From NCBI RefSeq assembly GCF_002265875.1, contig NZ_NPFA01000002.1:62157-126156 (forward strand): a DNA stretch of 64,000 nucleotides, in the 5' to 3' direction. A program made the translations under genes and the position numbers. Positions 6,393 to 14,780 of this stretch are shown piece after piece. The notes beneath the pieces are model-generated. The model did no database searches. It saw only the letters and a list, made by a program, of their open reading frames with translations, and was not told the origin of the DNA. The first letter of the stretch is position 1. Each line of letters begins with the position of its first letter. Source of the DNA: Marinococcus halophilus (GTDB lineage Bacteria > Bacillota > Bacilli > Bacillales > Marinococcaceae).

Positions 6393-6988
6393 CGATTATT
6401 ACGGTGGAAGCAGAAAACAACGCGTGGATTCCAGAGCTTTCCGGCCGGCTTAAGCGTTATTTTCCCGAGGCAAAGCTGATCGAACGTTTGACGCAGTTTC
6501 CTGAGGACCCATGGGAGTGGGTCGAAGCCGAACGACTGCGGAACCGGGAGGCGAAACAGTGGGAAGAGGAAGGTGTACCGGTAATCGTGGAAGGAGACGT
6601 GCTTTCCCCATTTATGAAGGCCTGGATGCACTATTTCCGTAAGCCCTGGCCTGAACTGTACGAGCTTGATGATTATTACCGTAAGCGCCTGCAGGATTTT
6701 CGACTTCATCTGTCGCAACGGTACGTTTTCATTCAGCAGGAAGAAAAGAAAAAATGGCGGTGGCCGAAGCGGAAATCTCCGCTCGAAGAAGAGAAGGAAG
6801 CCAAATACCGCTATTATAACGGCATGAAGTCGCATACACCGGAACTGATTGATCTGGTGGCTTACGATTGGCTCGGCACGTATCCCGACTATCTTGACCA
6901 GCACTGGCCGGCAGAACATCCTAAACGGGAATGGCCGATACAACTGTATGAATTTATGATTTATTTTGCTGCTAATCAACGGGCGTGA
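6389..6988 (+). CDS. Hypothetical protein translationally coupled to yyaL
   Basis: A 199-residue protein whose ATG overlaps the yyaL stop (ATGA, 6389-6392). It is rich in Trp, Glu, Lys and Arg. The N-terminal ~65 residues (MTIITVEAENNAWIPEL...VPVIVEGDVLSP) look like an alpha/beta start, the middle (KRLQDFRLHLSQRYVFIQ) is helical and basic, and the end (THTPELIDLVAYDWLGTYPDY) is mixed. The pattern faintly resembles nucleoside/thymidylate kinase-like folds (a VEGD segment) but no P-loop is present, so I do not assign one. Coupling means its synthesis depends on ribosomes finishing the main part of yyaL. Confidence 0.7.
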   Translation: MTIITVEAENNAWIPELSGRLKRYFPEAKLIERLTQFPEDPWEWVEAERLRNREAKQWEEEGVPVIVEGDVLSPFMKAWMHYFRKPWPELYELDDYYRKRLQDFRLHLSQRYVFIQQEEKKKWRWPKRKSPLEEEKEAKYRYYNGMKSHTPELIDLVAYDWLGTYPDYLDQHWPAEHPKREWPIQLYEFMIYFAANQRA

Positions 6989-7015
6989 CAAAAGTCGCTC
7001 CCGTTTTTTCTCTCT
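6977..7015 (+). terminator. Intrinsic terminator after the yyaL-coupled gene
   Basis: AACGGG...CCCGTT with an inner GTGAC/GTCGC pairing and AAAA loop, overlapping the end of the gene at 6988 and followed by TTTTTT. Confidence 0.8.
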
Positions 7016-7068
7016 TTATTTAAAGCATGATACAATAATAAAAGCATGTAATGAAGGGTTCTGACAGC

Positions 7069-7806
7069 ATGAGTGCCATTGGGGAATTTATTTTAATCGC
7101 TGTTATTATTTTTACAGGAAGCTTTATCCAGGGCGTCAGCGGCTTTGGTTTCGGCTTGTTCGTGATGAGCTTTGTGCCGTTTTTCTTTACGCTGCAGTTC
7201 AGCTCGCTTCTCGTTATTTCACTGTCGGTTATCACCGCCCTGAGCATTATAGGCAAGGTCTATAAGCACATTCAGTGGGCGCAGCTCGGATATTTGCTGG
7301 CAGCCACCGCAGCAGGAAGATTTGCAGCTTTTTTTATACTACATAACTTTGGGGAAATGGATATTCTGAAAAAAGTACTCGGTCTCGTGCTTCTCGGCAT
7401 GGTCGTGTATACCTTTGCCCAAAAGCCGGAAAAAAAACTGCGGCCGGTCCCGAAATGGGTTCCGCTCACGCTCGGCTTTTGCGGTGGGCTGGTAGGCGGC
7501 GTATTTGGTGTTGGCGGTCCTTTTTTTGTTGTTTATTTTCTATTAACCACAGCCAACAAATACCATTATACGGCGAACCTGCAGATTACATTTTTAATTG
7601 GAAGTCTTTTAACTGTTCTTGCCCACGCAGGCGCCGGTGACTATTCAAAGGAGCTGCTGCTTTATGTTCCTATAGGAATTGTGTGTGTGCTGCTTGGAAC
7701 AAGGATTGGTATCCGCTATTTTGAAAAGCTGCCGCAAAAGCATATTCGTACACTTACGGCCGTTATTATTGGAATAGCCGGCCTGAATATGCTGTTTTTT
7801 GCTTGA
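7069..7806 (+). CDS. TauE/SafE-family anion exporter
   Basis: A 245-residue integral membrane protein of the sulfite exporter TauE/SafE family, which moves small sulfur- or carboxylate-containing anions across the cytoplasmic membrane. Signature GSFIQGVSGFGFGLF is in the first helix, and the second repeat carries GGLVGGVFGVGGPFFVVYFL near residue 140; about eight hydrophobic helices are visible. The start at 7069 is preferred to ATG 7051 because AAGGG lies 10 nt upstream of it, and it gives the normal N-terminus MSAIGEF. The TetR gene follows after 27 nt, so the two may be co-transcribed. Substrate unknown. Confidence 0.85.
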   Translation: MSAIGEFILIAVIIFTGSFIQGVSGFGFGLFVMSFVPFFFTLQFSSLLVISLSVITALSIIGKVYKHIQWAQLGYLLAATAAGRFAAFFILHNFGEMDILKKVLGLVLLGMVVYTFAQKPEKKLRPVPKWVPLTLGFCGGLVGGVFGVGGPFFVVYFLLTTANKYHYTANLQITFLIGSLLTVLAHAGAGDYSKELLLYVPIGIVCVLLGTRIGIRYFEKLPQKHIRTLTAVIIGIAGLNMLFFA

Positions 7807-7833
7807 TACTGAATGGAAAGGAGGAGAACCCTG

Positions 7834-8403
7834 ATGCCTAGGCAGCGAACAATAGACCGCCGAATGCTTTTTCAGGAAACGGAAAAGCTAATCGTGGAAG
7901 AAGGCTACCATTCGTTTCATTTTAAAGCCCTGTCGGAACGGCTCGGGGTGGCGAGAAGCACCATTTATAATTACTATGCTAAAAAAGAAGAATTAGTAAC
8001 GGCATACATGCTCGATAAACTAGAGCAGGTATTCGCCCAGCTTGATGAAGCCGATCGGCAGGCGAATTTTTCCGTACGTATGAAGGCCTATATCCGGGTA
8101 TGGGTGCAGCAGGCATCGGTCCATCAGGCCTTTGATATTTTCCCGGTCATGGACCACCATGCTTCCGCACAGGTGGAAATAAACGTAGAACAGCTTCAGC
8201 AGTACTTGGGGCAACTGGGGAGCCGGGCGTCTACTCTAATCGAAGCCGGTAAAAAAGAAGGGGCTATTCGAGGGGACCTCCCGACGCAGGGCATCACGCG
8301 GCTGCTGATGGTGGCCGTACAGGCACCGGACCCGTCTCTGAGCGAGGAGGAATGGGTAGAGACCATTTATAATATTTTTTTAAACGGTATCAGACATCCG
8401 TAA
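7834..8403 (+). CDS. TetR/AcrR-family repressor
   Basis: A 189-residue regulator. The N-terminal helix-turn-helix covers about residues 10-55 (FKALSERLGVARSTIYNYYAKKEEL), followed by a ligand-binding helical domain. ATG 7834 is chosen over 7813 because AAAGGAGGAG stands 7 nt upstream. Only 85 nt separate it from the RND pump gene, and that gap contains a perfect 20-bp palindrome overlapping the pump promoter, the natural operator for this protein. It therefore most likely represses the efflux pump and releases in response to a toxic amphipathic compound (inference from family behaviour). Confidence 0.88.
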   Translation: MPRQRTIDRRMLFQETEKLIVEEGYHSFHFKALSERLGVARSTIYNYYAKKEELVTAYMLDKLEQVFAQLDEADRQANFSVRMKAYIRVWVQQASVHQAFDIFPVMDHHASAQVEINVEQLQQYLGQLGSRASTLIEAGKKEGAIRGDLPTQGITRLLMVAVQAPDPSLSEEEWVETIYNIFLNGIRHP

Positions 8404-8418
8404 ATAATTTTTAAATTT

Positions 8419-8438
8419 AAATGACACTAGTGTCATTT
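8419..8438. promoter_or_regulatory. Perfect 20-bp palindrome, likely TetR operator
   Basis: The sequence centred on TGACACTAGTGTCA (8422-8435) is a perfect inverted repeat extended by AAA/TTT on both sides to 20 bp. It overlaps the presumed -35 region of the RND pump promoter (-10 TATACT at 8454-8459). Confidence 0.8.
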
Positions 8439-8459
8439 TCGTTCCAAACAAAGTATACT
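8431..8459 (+). promoter_or_regulatory. Promoter of the RND pump gene
   Basis: TATACT (8454-8459) lies 17 nt after TGTCAT (8431-8436), a poor -35 that is half of the palindromic operator. Repressor binding would block polymerase directly. Confidence 0.55.
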
Positions 8460-8487
8460 GGGGTAATAATACTGTGGGGGGAGAAAC

Positions 8488-11400
8488 GTGAAAAAAATAA
8501 TTGCAAAACCGAAGCTGATTTTATTATTTATGGCGATGCTTGTCATCGTCGGTACGCTGTCTTTTTTCCAGCTGCCGCAAAAAGAAATTCCATCAACCAA
8601 TCCACCGGTGGGGCAGGTGACCACGGTGTACCCTGGAGCCTCGGCCGAGGAAGTGGAAACGACAGTCACGAACCAGCTTGAAGAAGAGATTGATAACGAA
8701 TCGGCCACAGCGTCGATTTCTTCGATCTCCTCGCCCGGGCTGTCGTCCATTACTGTAGAGCTTGATGAAAGCACTGAAAATCCAGAGCAGGTGTGGAATA
8801 GTCTCGAGCAGAGGCTATCACAGGTGAGCACCACGTTTCCGGATGATGCAGAAGAGCCTTCCATCAATAGCGAACTGAGTCAGCAGGGGCTGGCTATTTA
8901 TCAGCTGACAGTGGAGGAAGAATCGGTTCCGGAAGCGGTACAGCTGATTGAAAACTGGGAGCAGCGGTTCACTGGTATAGCAGATATCGACAGCCTGGAA
9001 ATTACTGGCGACGTGGAGCGCGAGCTGCAGGTTCGCCTCGATAGTGAAGCACTCGAGGAGGAAGGATTGCAGTCCGGCCAGATTATTGGGGCGTTCTCCT
9101 CAGCCTCGGAGATCGTTCCGCCCGGAGAGTGGCAGCGCGGAGGAGAGCTGTATCAAGTAGAGCTTGAAGCACTTGAAAACGTAGAAGACTGGGAGAGCAT
9201 TGAGGTGAGCCAGGGACAGCAGGGCGGCGGAGAAAGTGTTCTACTCGGGGACGTTGCCACAGTGGAAAACACTTATGAGCCGATAGATGAACAGGTGGAA
9301 TACAATCAGCAGTCGGCCCTGTCGGTAACATTCTTTCTCGCGGATAATGCGAGCGTGCCGCAGGCACAAAGTAGTTTAGATGACGTGATAGGGGATTTTG
9401 AACAGCAGCTGCCTGCAGGCATGGAGCTGACCCAGCTCTATACGCAGGGCGACGTCGTAGAGGATTTATTTTCAAGTCTGGCTATCTCATTTGTGGTGGC
9501 ATTTGTGTCGGTATTAATTGTGTGTTCTATCGGCCTGCGGCTGCGGACAGCCCTTTCGGTAGCTATATCGATTCCGGCAGCACTTGCGATCGGGATGATT
9601 CCTCTTCCGTTTACCGATGTCGGTCTGAATCAAATTTCGTTGATTGCTTTTATCATTTCGCTTGGGATTCTCGTTGACGATGCCATTGTCGTAAACGACA
9701 ACATTGACCGCCGGCTCCGGAGGGGCGACAGCCCGATTGAAGCAGCAAGCAACGGGGTGAGGGAAGTGCTTGTATCCGTTATTGTGTCAACGCTTGCTGT
9801 TGTATTTACCTTTTTTCCGCTTTTATTTCTTCCGGGAGCGGCTGGTTCGTTTATCCGCCCCCTGCCTGTCGTGCTAATTACGGTATTGATTTCGTCTACG
9901 CTTCTTGCGATCTTTTTTATCCCAATTTACCGGGGCATTGTAGAAAAAAGAAGAACAAAGACACTCAAGCGCCCCTCGCCGGGATTTCTGGGCTCCTTTC
10001 TCGACCGTTCAGCCAGATGGTACAGTAAACGAGTGTTGACGCGTGTCGTAAAGCGGCCGATTATCGTGTCGCTTGCCGGCCTGATACTCGGAACATCGGC
10101 ATTTGCGCTCGTGCCGTACACGCCGCTCGAGTTTTTCCCGGACACGGAGCGGGAGGAAGTATTTATCGAAGCATCGGTGCCCGAAAATACCCCGCTTGAG
10201 GAAACGGAAACCCAGGCGGAAGAAGTCAGCGCCTGGCTGCAGACACGAAAAGGAGTAACGTCGGTGTCTTCTTATGCCGGGACGGAGATTCCTACCGTAT
10301 TTTCGGGTGGGGCAGGAGGCGGTGCTGCCGGCCCGAACGATATGAATTTTCTCGTTTACGTAAACCCTGAAGAGATTCCGGCAAGAGAAGGAAGTGAAAC
10401 GTGGCCGCAAGAGATCCGGAATACCTTCGACAACGTCGAAGCCCAGGGGTCAATCGTTGAATCCGGGCCGCCGGTGGGTGCTCCGATTGCGATTGAGCTT
10501 TCCGGGAAGGAAACAGAGGAGCTCTTCTCTGCAGCAGCGGAAGTCGAAGCATTGTTTGACGCAACGGACGGAGTGGATTTGGCTGTGTCTAACGCCAATC
10601 AGAACGTGAATCAATGGCGGTTTGAACAGGACAGGGAGGCCATGGAAGGGACAGGCGTCACCAATGAAGCTGTAAGCACCGAGCTCCGGCTGCTTGGGGA
10701 AGGCGTGCCGTTTGGCCAGTGGAATACGGATAATGAAGTAGTACCGGTCCAGGTGATGTATGATAACGGAGAGCAGGTTATAAACAGCGACCTGAACCAA
10801 ATTATTATGGCCAGAGACGACAATGGAGAAGACGTTACGTTAAATGATCTGGGGGAGGGCACAGAGGAAACAACGATTTCCGCTGTCCCGCATGAAAACA
10901 CAGAGCGGACCATTACAGTCCGAGCGTACCCGGGAGATGTCTCCGAAGACGAAATTTTAGCCGTAGCTGAAGATTCTCTTGACTCGATTGAAAATGAATA
11001 CGGAGGAGTCAGTGTCCAGATAGGCGGCGAAACCTCTGAACGAAACGATGTATTTATTGATATTGGGCAAATATTCATCGTAGTAGTCTTTTTGCTGTTG
11101 ATTTTGTTTGCCCTGCAGTTTTATTCGCTCCGGATCCCGTTTATCGTATTGAGCGCAGTATATGTTGCTATCGCTGGAGTTATTCTCGGTCTGTTCCTAA
11201 CTCAGACAGGACTTGGTTTTATGTCAATGATGGGGGCTGTCAGTCTCGCCGGTATCGTCGTACGGAACGCAGTCGTTATGATAGAATTTATGGAGCAGCG
11301 CCTCCGCGCGGGGGCAGATGTGCGAACGGCTGTCACGGCAGCCGGAGAAGAACGGTTCCGGCCAATTCTTTTAACAAGCTTAACGTCCATCGCCGGCCTG

Positions 11401-11574
11401 CTTCCGATTGCCCTTGGGGACAATCCATTGTTTCAGCCGCTCGGCACAGCCATCGTAACTGGCCTTGTCTTTTCCACAATAATGACGCTTCTTTTAGTGC
11501 CGGCTCTGTATACGTGGAAAACGGAAAGCGACCAAAAAAGACATACGCGAAAATTAAAGAAAAAAGGTGAATGA
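8488..11574 (+). CDS. swrC: RND-family efflux pump (SwrC/AcrB-like)
   Basis: A 1028-residue proton-driven exporter of the resistance-nodulation-division superfamily. One N-terminal helix (residues 12-30) is followed by a large extracytoplasmic domain (about 35-325), a block of helices, a second large domain (about 540-840) and a final block of helices. The proton-relay pair is seen in GILVDDAIVVND (about residue 395). Gram-positive members such as B. subtilis SwrC export surfactin-like amphiphiles. No membrane-fusion or outer-membrane partner is nearby, as expected for Gram-positive hosts. The domains are strikingly Glu/Asp-rich. RBS GGGGGAG precedes the GTG start; the upstream TetR and palindrome imply inducible repression. 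Confidence 0.92.
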   Translation: MKKIIAKPKLILLFMAMLVIVGTLSFFQLPQKEIPSTNPPVGQVTTVYPGASAEEVETTVTNQLEEEIDNESATASISSISSPGLSSITVELDESTENPEQVWNSLEQRLSQVSTTFPDDAEEPSINSELSQQGLAIYQLTVEEESVPEAVQLIENWEQRFTGIADIDSLEITGDVERELQVRLDSEALEEEGLQSGQIIGAFSSASEIVPPGEWQRGGELYQVELEALENVEDWESIEVSQGQQGGGESVLLGDVATVENTYEPIDEQVEYNQQSALSVTFFLADNASVPQAQSSLDDVIGDFEQQLPAGMELTQLYTQGDVVEDLFSSLAISFVVAFVSVLIVCSIGLRLRTALSVAISIPAALAIGMIPLPFTDVGLNQISLIAFIISLGILVDDAIVVNDNIDRRLRRGDSPIEAASNGVREVLVSVIVSTLAVVFTFFPLLFLPGAAGSFIRPLPVVLITVLISSTLLAIFFIPIYRGIVEKRRTKTLKRPSPGFLGSFLDRSARWYSKRVLTRVVKRPIIVSLAGLILGTSAFALVPYTPLEFFPDTEREEVFIEASVPENTPLEETETQAEEVSAWLQTRKGVTSVSSYAGTEIPTVFSGGAGGGAAGPNDMNFLVYVNPEEIPAREGSETWPQEIRNTFDNVEAQGSIVESGPPVGAPIAIELSGKETEELFSAAAEVEALFDATDGVDLAVSNANQNVNQWRFEQDREAMEGTGVTNEAVSTELRLLGEGVPFGQWNTDNEVVPVQVMYDNGEQVINSDLNQIIMARDDNGEDVTLNDLGEGTEETTISAVPHENTERTITVRAYPGDVSEDEILAVAEDSLDSIENEYGGVSVQIGGETSERNDVFIDIGQIFIVVVFLLLILFALQFYSLRIPFIVLSAVYVAIAGVILGLFLTQTGLGFMSMMGAVSLAGIVVRNAVVMIEFMEQRLRAGADVRTAVTAAGEERFRPILLTSLTSIAGLLPIALGDNPLFQPLGTAIVTGLVFSTIMTLLLVPALYTWKTESDQKRHTRKLKKKGE

Positions 11575-12050
11575 AATTGAAACAGCTCGCAATTATTCCC
11601 TGCGGGGCGAAAAAGGCCTGGGATGCAGATCCGGGCCTTGGCCCCCTCCCTGTAAAACATGTGTACCAGAGTACTTTTCATCAGCTGTGCCGGGCTTACG
11701 CCGAAGCGTTCACTGACCAATGGACTGTGCTCTCTGGAAAACATGGCTTTATGTATCCGCAGGAGCGTATTGATGCAAATTACGACGTCACGTTTGGGAA
11801 AAAACAGCGGGAAGAAGTTTCCACGGAGTTTTGTCTGCAACAGTGGCAGACAAAGCAGATGGGTGAGTATGACCAGTATGTAGTGCTTCTGGGACGGAAA
11901 TTCAATCCGCTCATCGCCAGACTACTGCCAATGGAACGGACTGTTTTTCCGCTGCGGGACTACCGGGGGATGGGATACATGCAACAGGCGTTAAAGCAGG
12001 CGGTGGGAAATAATCGTCCGCTGCCCGGCCACGCGCAGGAACAATTATGA
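11571..12050 (+). CDS. DUF6884-type protein
   Basis: A 159-residue cytoplasmic protein with the DUF6884 pattern: an N-terminal PCGAKKAW, then HVYQSTFHQLCRAYAEAF and TVLSGKHGFMYPQERI. Other members show a similar C-GxxK start and an LSAKHG-like motif; their biochemical activity is unknown to me. The ATG overlaps the RND pump stop (ATGA) and its own stop overlaps the next ATG, giving three coupled genes. The link to the pump may be functional or only positional. Confidence 0.7.
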   Translation: MKLKQLAIIPCGAKKAWDADPGLGPLPVKHVYQSTFHQLCRAYAEAFTDQWTVLSGKHGFMYPQERIDANYDVTFGKKQREEVSTEFCLQQWQTKQMGEYDQYVVLLGRKFNPLIARLLPMERTVFPLRDYRGMGYMQQALKQAVGNNRPLPGHAQEQL

Positions 12051-12742
12051 TTGAGACGGCCGTGTTTTTCCTGACAACAGCAGTCGTGCTAACGGCCCTT
12101 ACCTATACACCGGTCGTGGGTACCTATCTTTCCCTGTTTCAGACACTGGTACATGAGAATGGCCATGCTTTTATGGCGCTTGCCACCGGCGGAAAAGTGC
12201 GCTCCATTTCTTTATTTTATACGCGGGAGGGTCTCGCTGAAACCGGGCATAAAGGCAAACTGGGCCAGGCGCTTACAACATTCGCGGGCTATCCGTTCGC
12301 AAGCGGCATGGCTCTTCTATACAGCTGGATATTTACGTCCGGGTGGTACAGTGGGCTCATGCTTGGTCTCGTAGGTCTGTTCATTTGGAATACACTTTTC
12401 TGGGTCCGCAATCCTGCCGGGATTATCTGGGGGCTGGCAGCTTCTGCAGGAGGACTGTATGTGCTGATTGAAAATATGGAAATACTTAAGATATGGATAA
12501 TGTTTATTCTCGGGGTGCTTCTGCTCACCCAGTCGGTGCGTTCAGCCTGGATTATCCTGCAACGTAGTCTGCGGATGCCTGGCGACGCCGGAGATGCTAC
12601 CGGTATGCATCGTGTGAGCCGTGTTCCCTCCCAGGCGTGGGGAGTGCTATTTTTCGCTATGGCACTTGCAGCCGCATGGTTTTCAGCCGGATTCTGGCTG
12701 CAGTGGGACAGCTCTGTATTAATTCAAAGAGGAAACGCCTAG
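12047..12742 (+). CDS. M50B-like membrane zinc metallopeptidase
   Basis: A 231-residue membrane protein with about six hydrophobic helices. HENGHAFMALATGG (near residue 37) fits the HExxH zinc motif of M50-type intramembrane proteases, placed at the end of the second hydrophobic segment as in the family. It is coupled to the DUF6884 gene by ATGA overlap and ends at a strong terminator. Bacterial relatives in Bacillus are uncharacterised; regulated proteolysis of a membrane protein is the usual family role, but no substrate is suggested by the neighbours. Confidence 0.75.
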   Translation: MIETAVFFLTTAVVLTALTYTPVVGTYLSLFQTLVHENGHAFMALATGGKVRSISLFYTREGLAETGHKGKLGQALTTFAGYPFASGMALLYSWIFTSGWYSGLMLGLVGLFIWNTLFWVRNPAGIIWGLAASAGGLYVLIENMEILKIWIMFILGVLLLTQSVRSAWIILQRSLRMPGDAGDATGMHRVSRVPSQAWGVLFFAMALAAAWFSAGFWLQWDSSVLIQRGNA

Positions 12743-12760
12743 GCGCTTCCTCTTTTTTAT
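12729..12760 (+). terminator. Intrinsic terminator of the RND pump operon
   Basis: GAGGAA and CGCC pair with GGCG and TTCCTC as a 12-bp hairpin (12729-12752, tiny loop), followed by TTTTTTAT. Confidence 0.9.
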
Positions 12761-12904
12761 ATAGAGAAAAGGCCTGCTTCGGCAGCCTGGGAGGGAGGCT
12801 TCTGAAAAAACGCCTACATTAAAACTAGAAGCATACTTTCATGTAAAAATGGGAAGAGTTGAAAAGAGAAATAAAGTGATTTGTTAAGAAATGAGGGAGA
12901 GCGT

Positions 12905-14212
12905 GTGACTGAAACAGTCGATTCGAGTCAAAAAATACTCTCGACAGTGGATAAACTGTGGGGAGAGGAAGTGGAGTTTTTACAGACGATCGCCCGGTTC
13001 CCAAGTACGATCGAACATGAGGGCTCGCTTCAACTATACTTAAAGGATTTTTTTCAAAACGAGCTGCAGATGGATGTGGAAACAGTGGAGGTCGATGAAA
13101 AAGAGATTAGCTCTCTCCCCGGCTATGCCCCGAGTGAGTGGTCCTACGCGGGCAGGCCGGTTGTTGTGGCGAAAGCACCGCGCAGCATTCAGGAGTCTAA
13201 AGGAAACAGTCTGCTGTTTCAGGGACACGTGGATGTAGTGAGTCCCGAGCCCAAACATAAATGGAGCGTGGATCCGTGGAGTGCTCTGCAGATCGGGAAC
13301 CGTCTGTATGGGCGCGGGGTCCTTGATATGAAAAGCGGCGTAGCGGCGATGGTTTACGCCTACAAAGCCATTCAGGAGGCAGGCTACGAACCGGCTGCTG
13401 ATTTTTCCATCAAAACCGTTATCGAAGAAGAAGCTACGGGCAACGGGACGCTCGCAGCAGCGAATGCGGGATATCTGGCAGATGCGGTGCTTATTCCGGA
13501 ACCGTTCGGCCAGTGCCCCTCCACTGCGCAGCTCGGAAGCATCTGGCTTCGTATTCATATTGATACGAGCAGCAACCTTCAATCGGATCGAACCGGCGTC
13601 GGGGCAAACGCCATTGAAAAAGCCCAGACTATCATTGAGGCTTTGCAGAGCTACCGGGAATATGTCAATCGGGATGAACAAAAGCCACCGGAGTTTGCCC
13701 ATATGAAAGAACCGATTGACGTAGAGGCAGGCACGATGCACAGTGGAGATTTTGCCTCAAATATTCCGGTAGAAGCCACCCTTGAAGTACGATCGGCCGT
13801 TTACCCGGGGAAAGATCCGGCCGAAGGTAAACAGGATTTAATCGATTGGATTCTCGATAAAACGAAAGATGATGAGTGGCTCCGCGAGCACCCTCCGTCC
13901 TTTGAATCCTTCGGCTTTCATGCAGAGGGAATGATAATGCCCGAGGAAGACCCGCTGTTTGCCAGGCTCGATGAAGCCCATGAATTTGTAACTGGCACAC
14001 GTTGCGGCCGGCAGGCAATACCAGTTACGACAGATGCCCGGTATTACGGTCTTTATTACGATACTCCTGTTACGTGCTACGGGCCGTCGGGTGCAAAAAT
14101 GCATGAACCCGATGAATGGGTGGATCTTGAAAGTGTGAAAAACGTAACAAAAGTGTACGCCGACTTTTTAATCCGGTGGTGCGGCATTCATAAAAAGAAA
14201 GGAGACACTTGA
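12905..14212 (+). CDS. M20-family metallopeptidase (ArgE/DapE-like deacylase)
   Basis: A 435-residue zinc hydrolase of the ArgE/DapE/ACY1 group. Metal and catalytic motifs are visible: FQGHVDVVSP (His-Asp), GRGVLDMKSGVAAM (bridging Asp) and IEEEATGNG (catalytic Glu pair). A dimerisation insert occupies about residues 215-330. GTG 12905 is preferred as start because GAGGGAG lies 7 nt upstream; the frame also opens at TTG 12881. The family removes acyl groups from amino acids; with glutamate dehydrogenase two genes downstream, a role in N-acyl amino acid or arginine-type catabolism is possible but unproven. Its TGA overlaps the next ATG (TGATG). Confidence 0.85.
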   Translation: MTETVDSSQKILSTVDKLWGEEVEFLQTIARFPSTIEHEGSLQLYLKDFFQNELQMDVETVEVDEKEISSLPGYAPSEWSYAGRPVVVAKAPRSIQESKGNSLLFQGHVDVVSPEPKHKWSVDPWSALQIGNRLYGRGVLDMKSGVAAMVYAYKAIQEAGYEPAADFSIKTVIEEEATGNGTLAAANAGYLADAVLIPEPFGQCPSTAQLGSIWLRIHIDTSSNLQSDRTGVGANAIEKAQTIIEALQSYREYVNRDEQKPPEFAHMKEPIDVEAGTMHSGDFASNIPVEATLEVRSAVYPGKDPAEGKQDLIDWILDKTKDDEWLREHPPSFESFGFHAEGMIMPEEDPLFARLDEAHEFVTGTRCGRQAIPVTTDARYYGLYYDTPVTCYGPSGAKMHEPDEWVDLESVKNVTKVYADFLIRWCGIHKKKGDT

Positions 14213-14766
14213 TGAGCTATTCGCGTGCCTTGATTGTGATTGACTATACGGTGGACTTCGTAGCGGAAGAAGGAGCCCTGACCTGCGGAGAGCCGGGACA
14301 AAAAATCGAAAACGCCATTCATCAATTAATCGAAACCTCTCAGGCAGCCGGTGATTTTATCGTATTCGCTCTCGATCGTCATGAAGAGGGGGATGCCTAT
14401 CATCCGGAAACGGAATTATTTCCTTCCCATAACATAGCAGGCACAAAAGGAAGAGACCTGTATCGAAGCATTCAGAGCCTGTACGAAACTATACAACACC
14501 AGCCGAATGTTTGGCAGGTGGATAAAACAAGGTATAGTGCCTTTGCAGGAACGAGCCTGGAAATGAAATTAAGAGAACGGGGCATCACCGAGCTCCATCT
14601 TGTCGGAGTCTGTACCGATATATGCATCCTCCATACTGCGGTGGATGCTTATAATAAAGGGTTTAATATCATTATTCACCAGGACGCCGTAGCCAGTTTT
14701 GATGAAGCAGGGCACGCATTTGCATTAAAGCATGCAGAAAATATTTTAGGGGCAGCAGTCCTATAG
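14212..14766 (+). CDS. pncA: Nicotinamidase (isochorismatase-like cysteine hydrolase)
   Basis: A 184-residue protein resembling B. subtilis PncA/YueJ. It converts nicotinamide to nicotinate for NAD salvage. Conserved features: VIDYTVDFV (catalytic Asp), LTCGEPG, DRHEEGDAYHPET (metal-binding region with Asp/His), DKTRYSAFAGT (catalytic Lys) and LVGVCTDICILHTA (nucleophilic Cys). ATG 14212 with AAAGGAG upstream is preferred to TTG 14209. It overlaps the M20 gene stop and is followed 14 nt later by the glutamate dehydrogenase gene, an NAD-using enzyme, so the three appear to form an operon. Confidence 0.88.
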   Translation: MSYSRALIVIDYTVDFVAEEGALTCGEPGQKIENAIHQLIETSQAAGDFIVFALDRHEEGDAYHPETELFPSHNIAGTKGRDLYRSIQSLYETIQHQPNVWQVDKTRYSAFAGTSLEMKLRERGITELHLVGVCTDICILHTAVDAYNKGFNIIIHQDAVASFDEAGHAFALKHAENILGAAVL

Positions 14767-14780
14767 AAAGGAAGAGCATC

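Noticed and set aside
6302-6991. Reverse-strand frame of 229 codons
   Set aside because: It lies opposite the yyaL-coupled gene, has no ribosome site and gives low-complexity Phe/Pro/Leu-rich sequence typical of a shadow frame.
9083-11078. Several reverse-strand frames within the RND pump gene
   Set aside because: All are antisense shadows with Arg/Pro/Ser-rich translations and no start signals.
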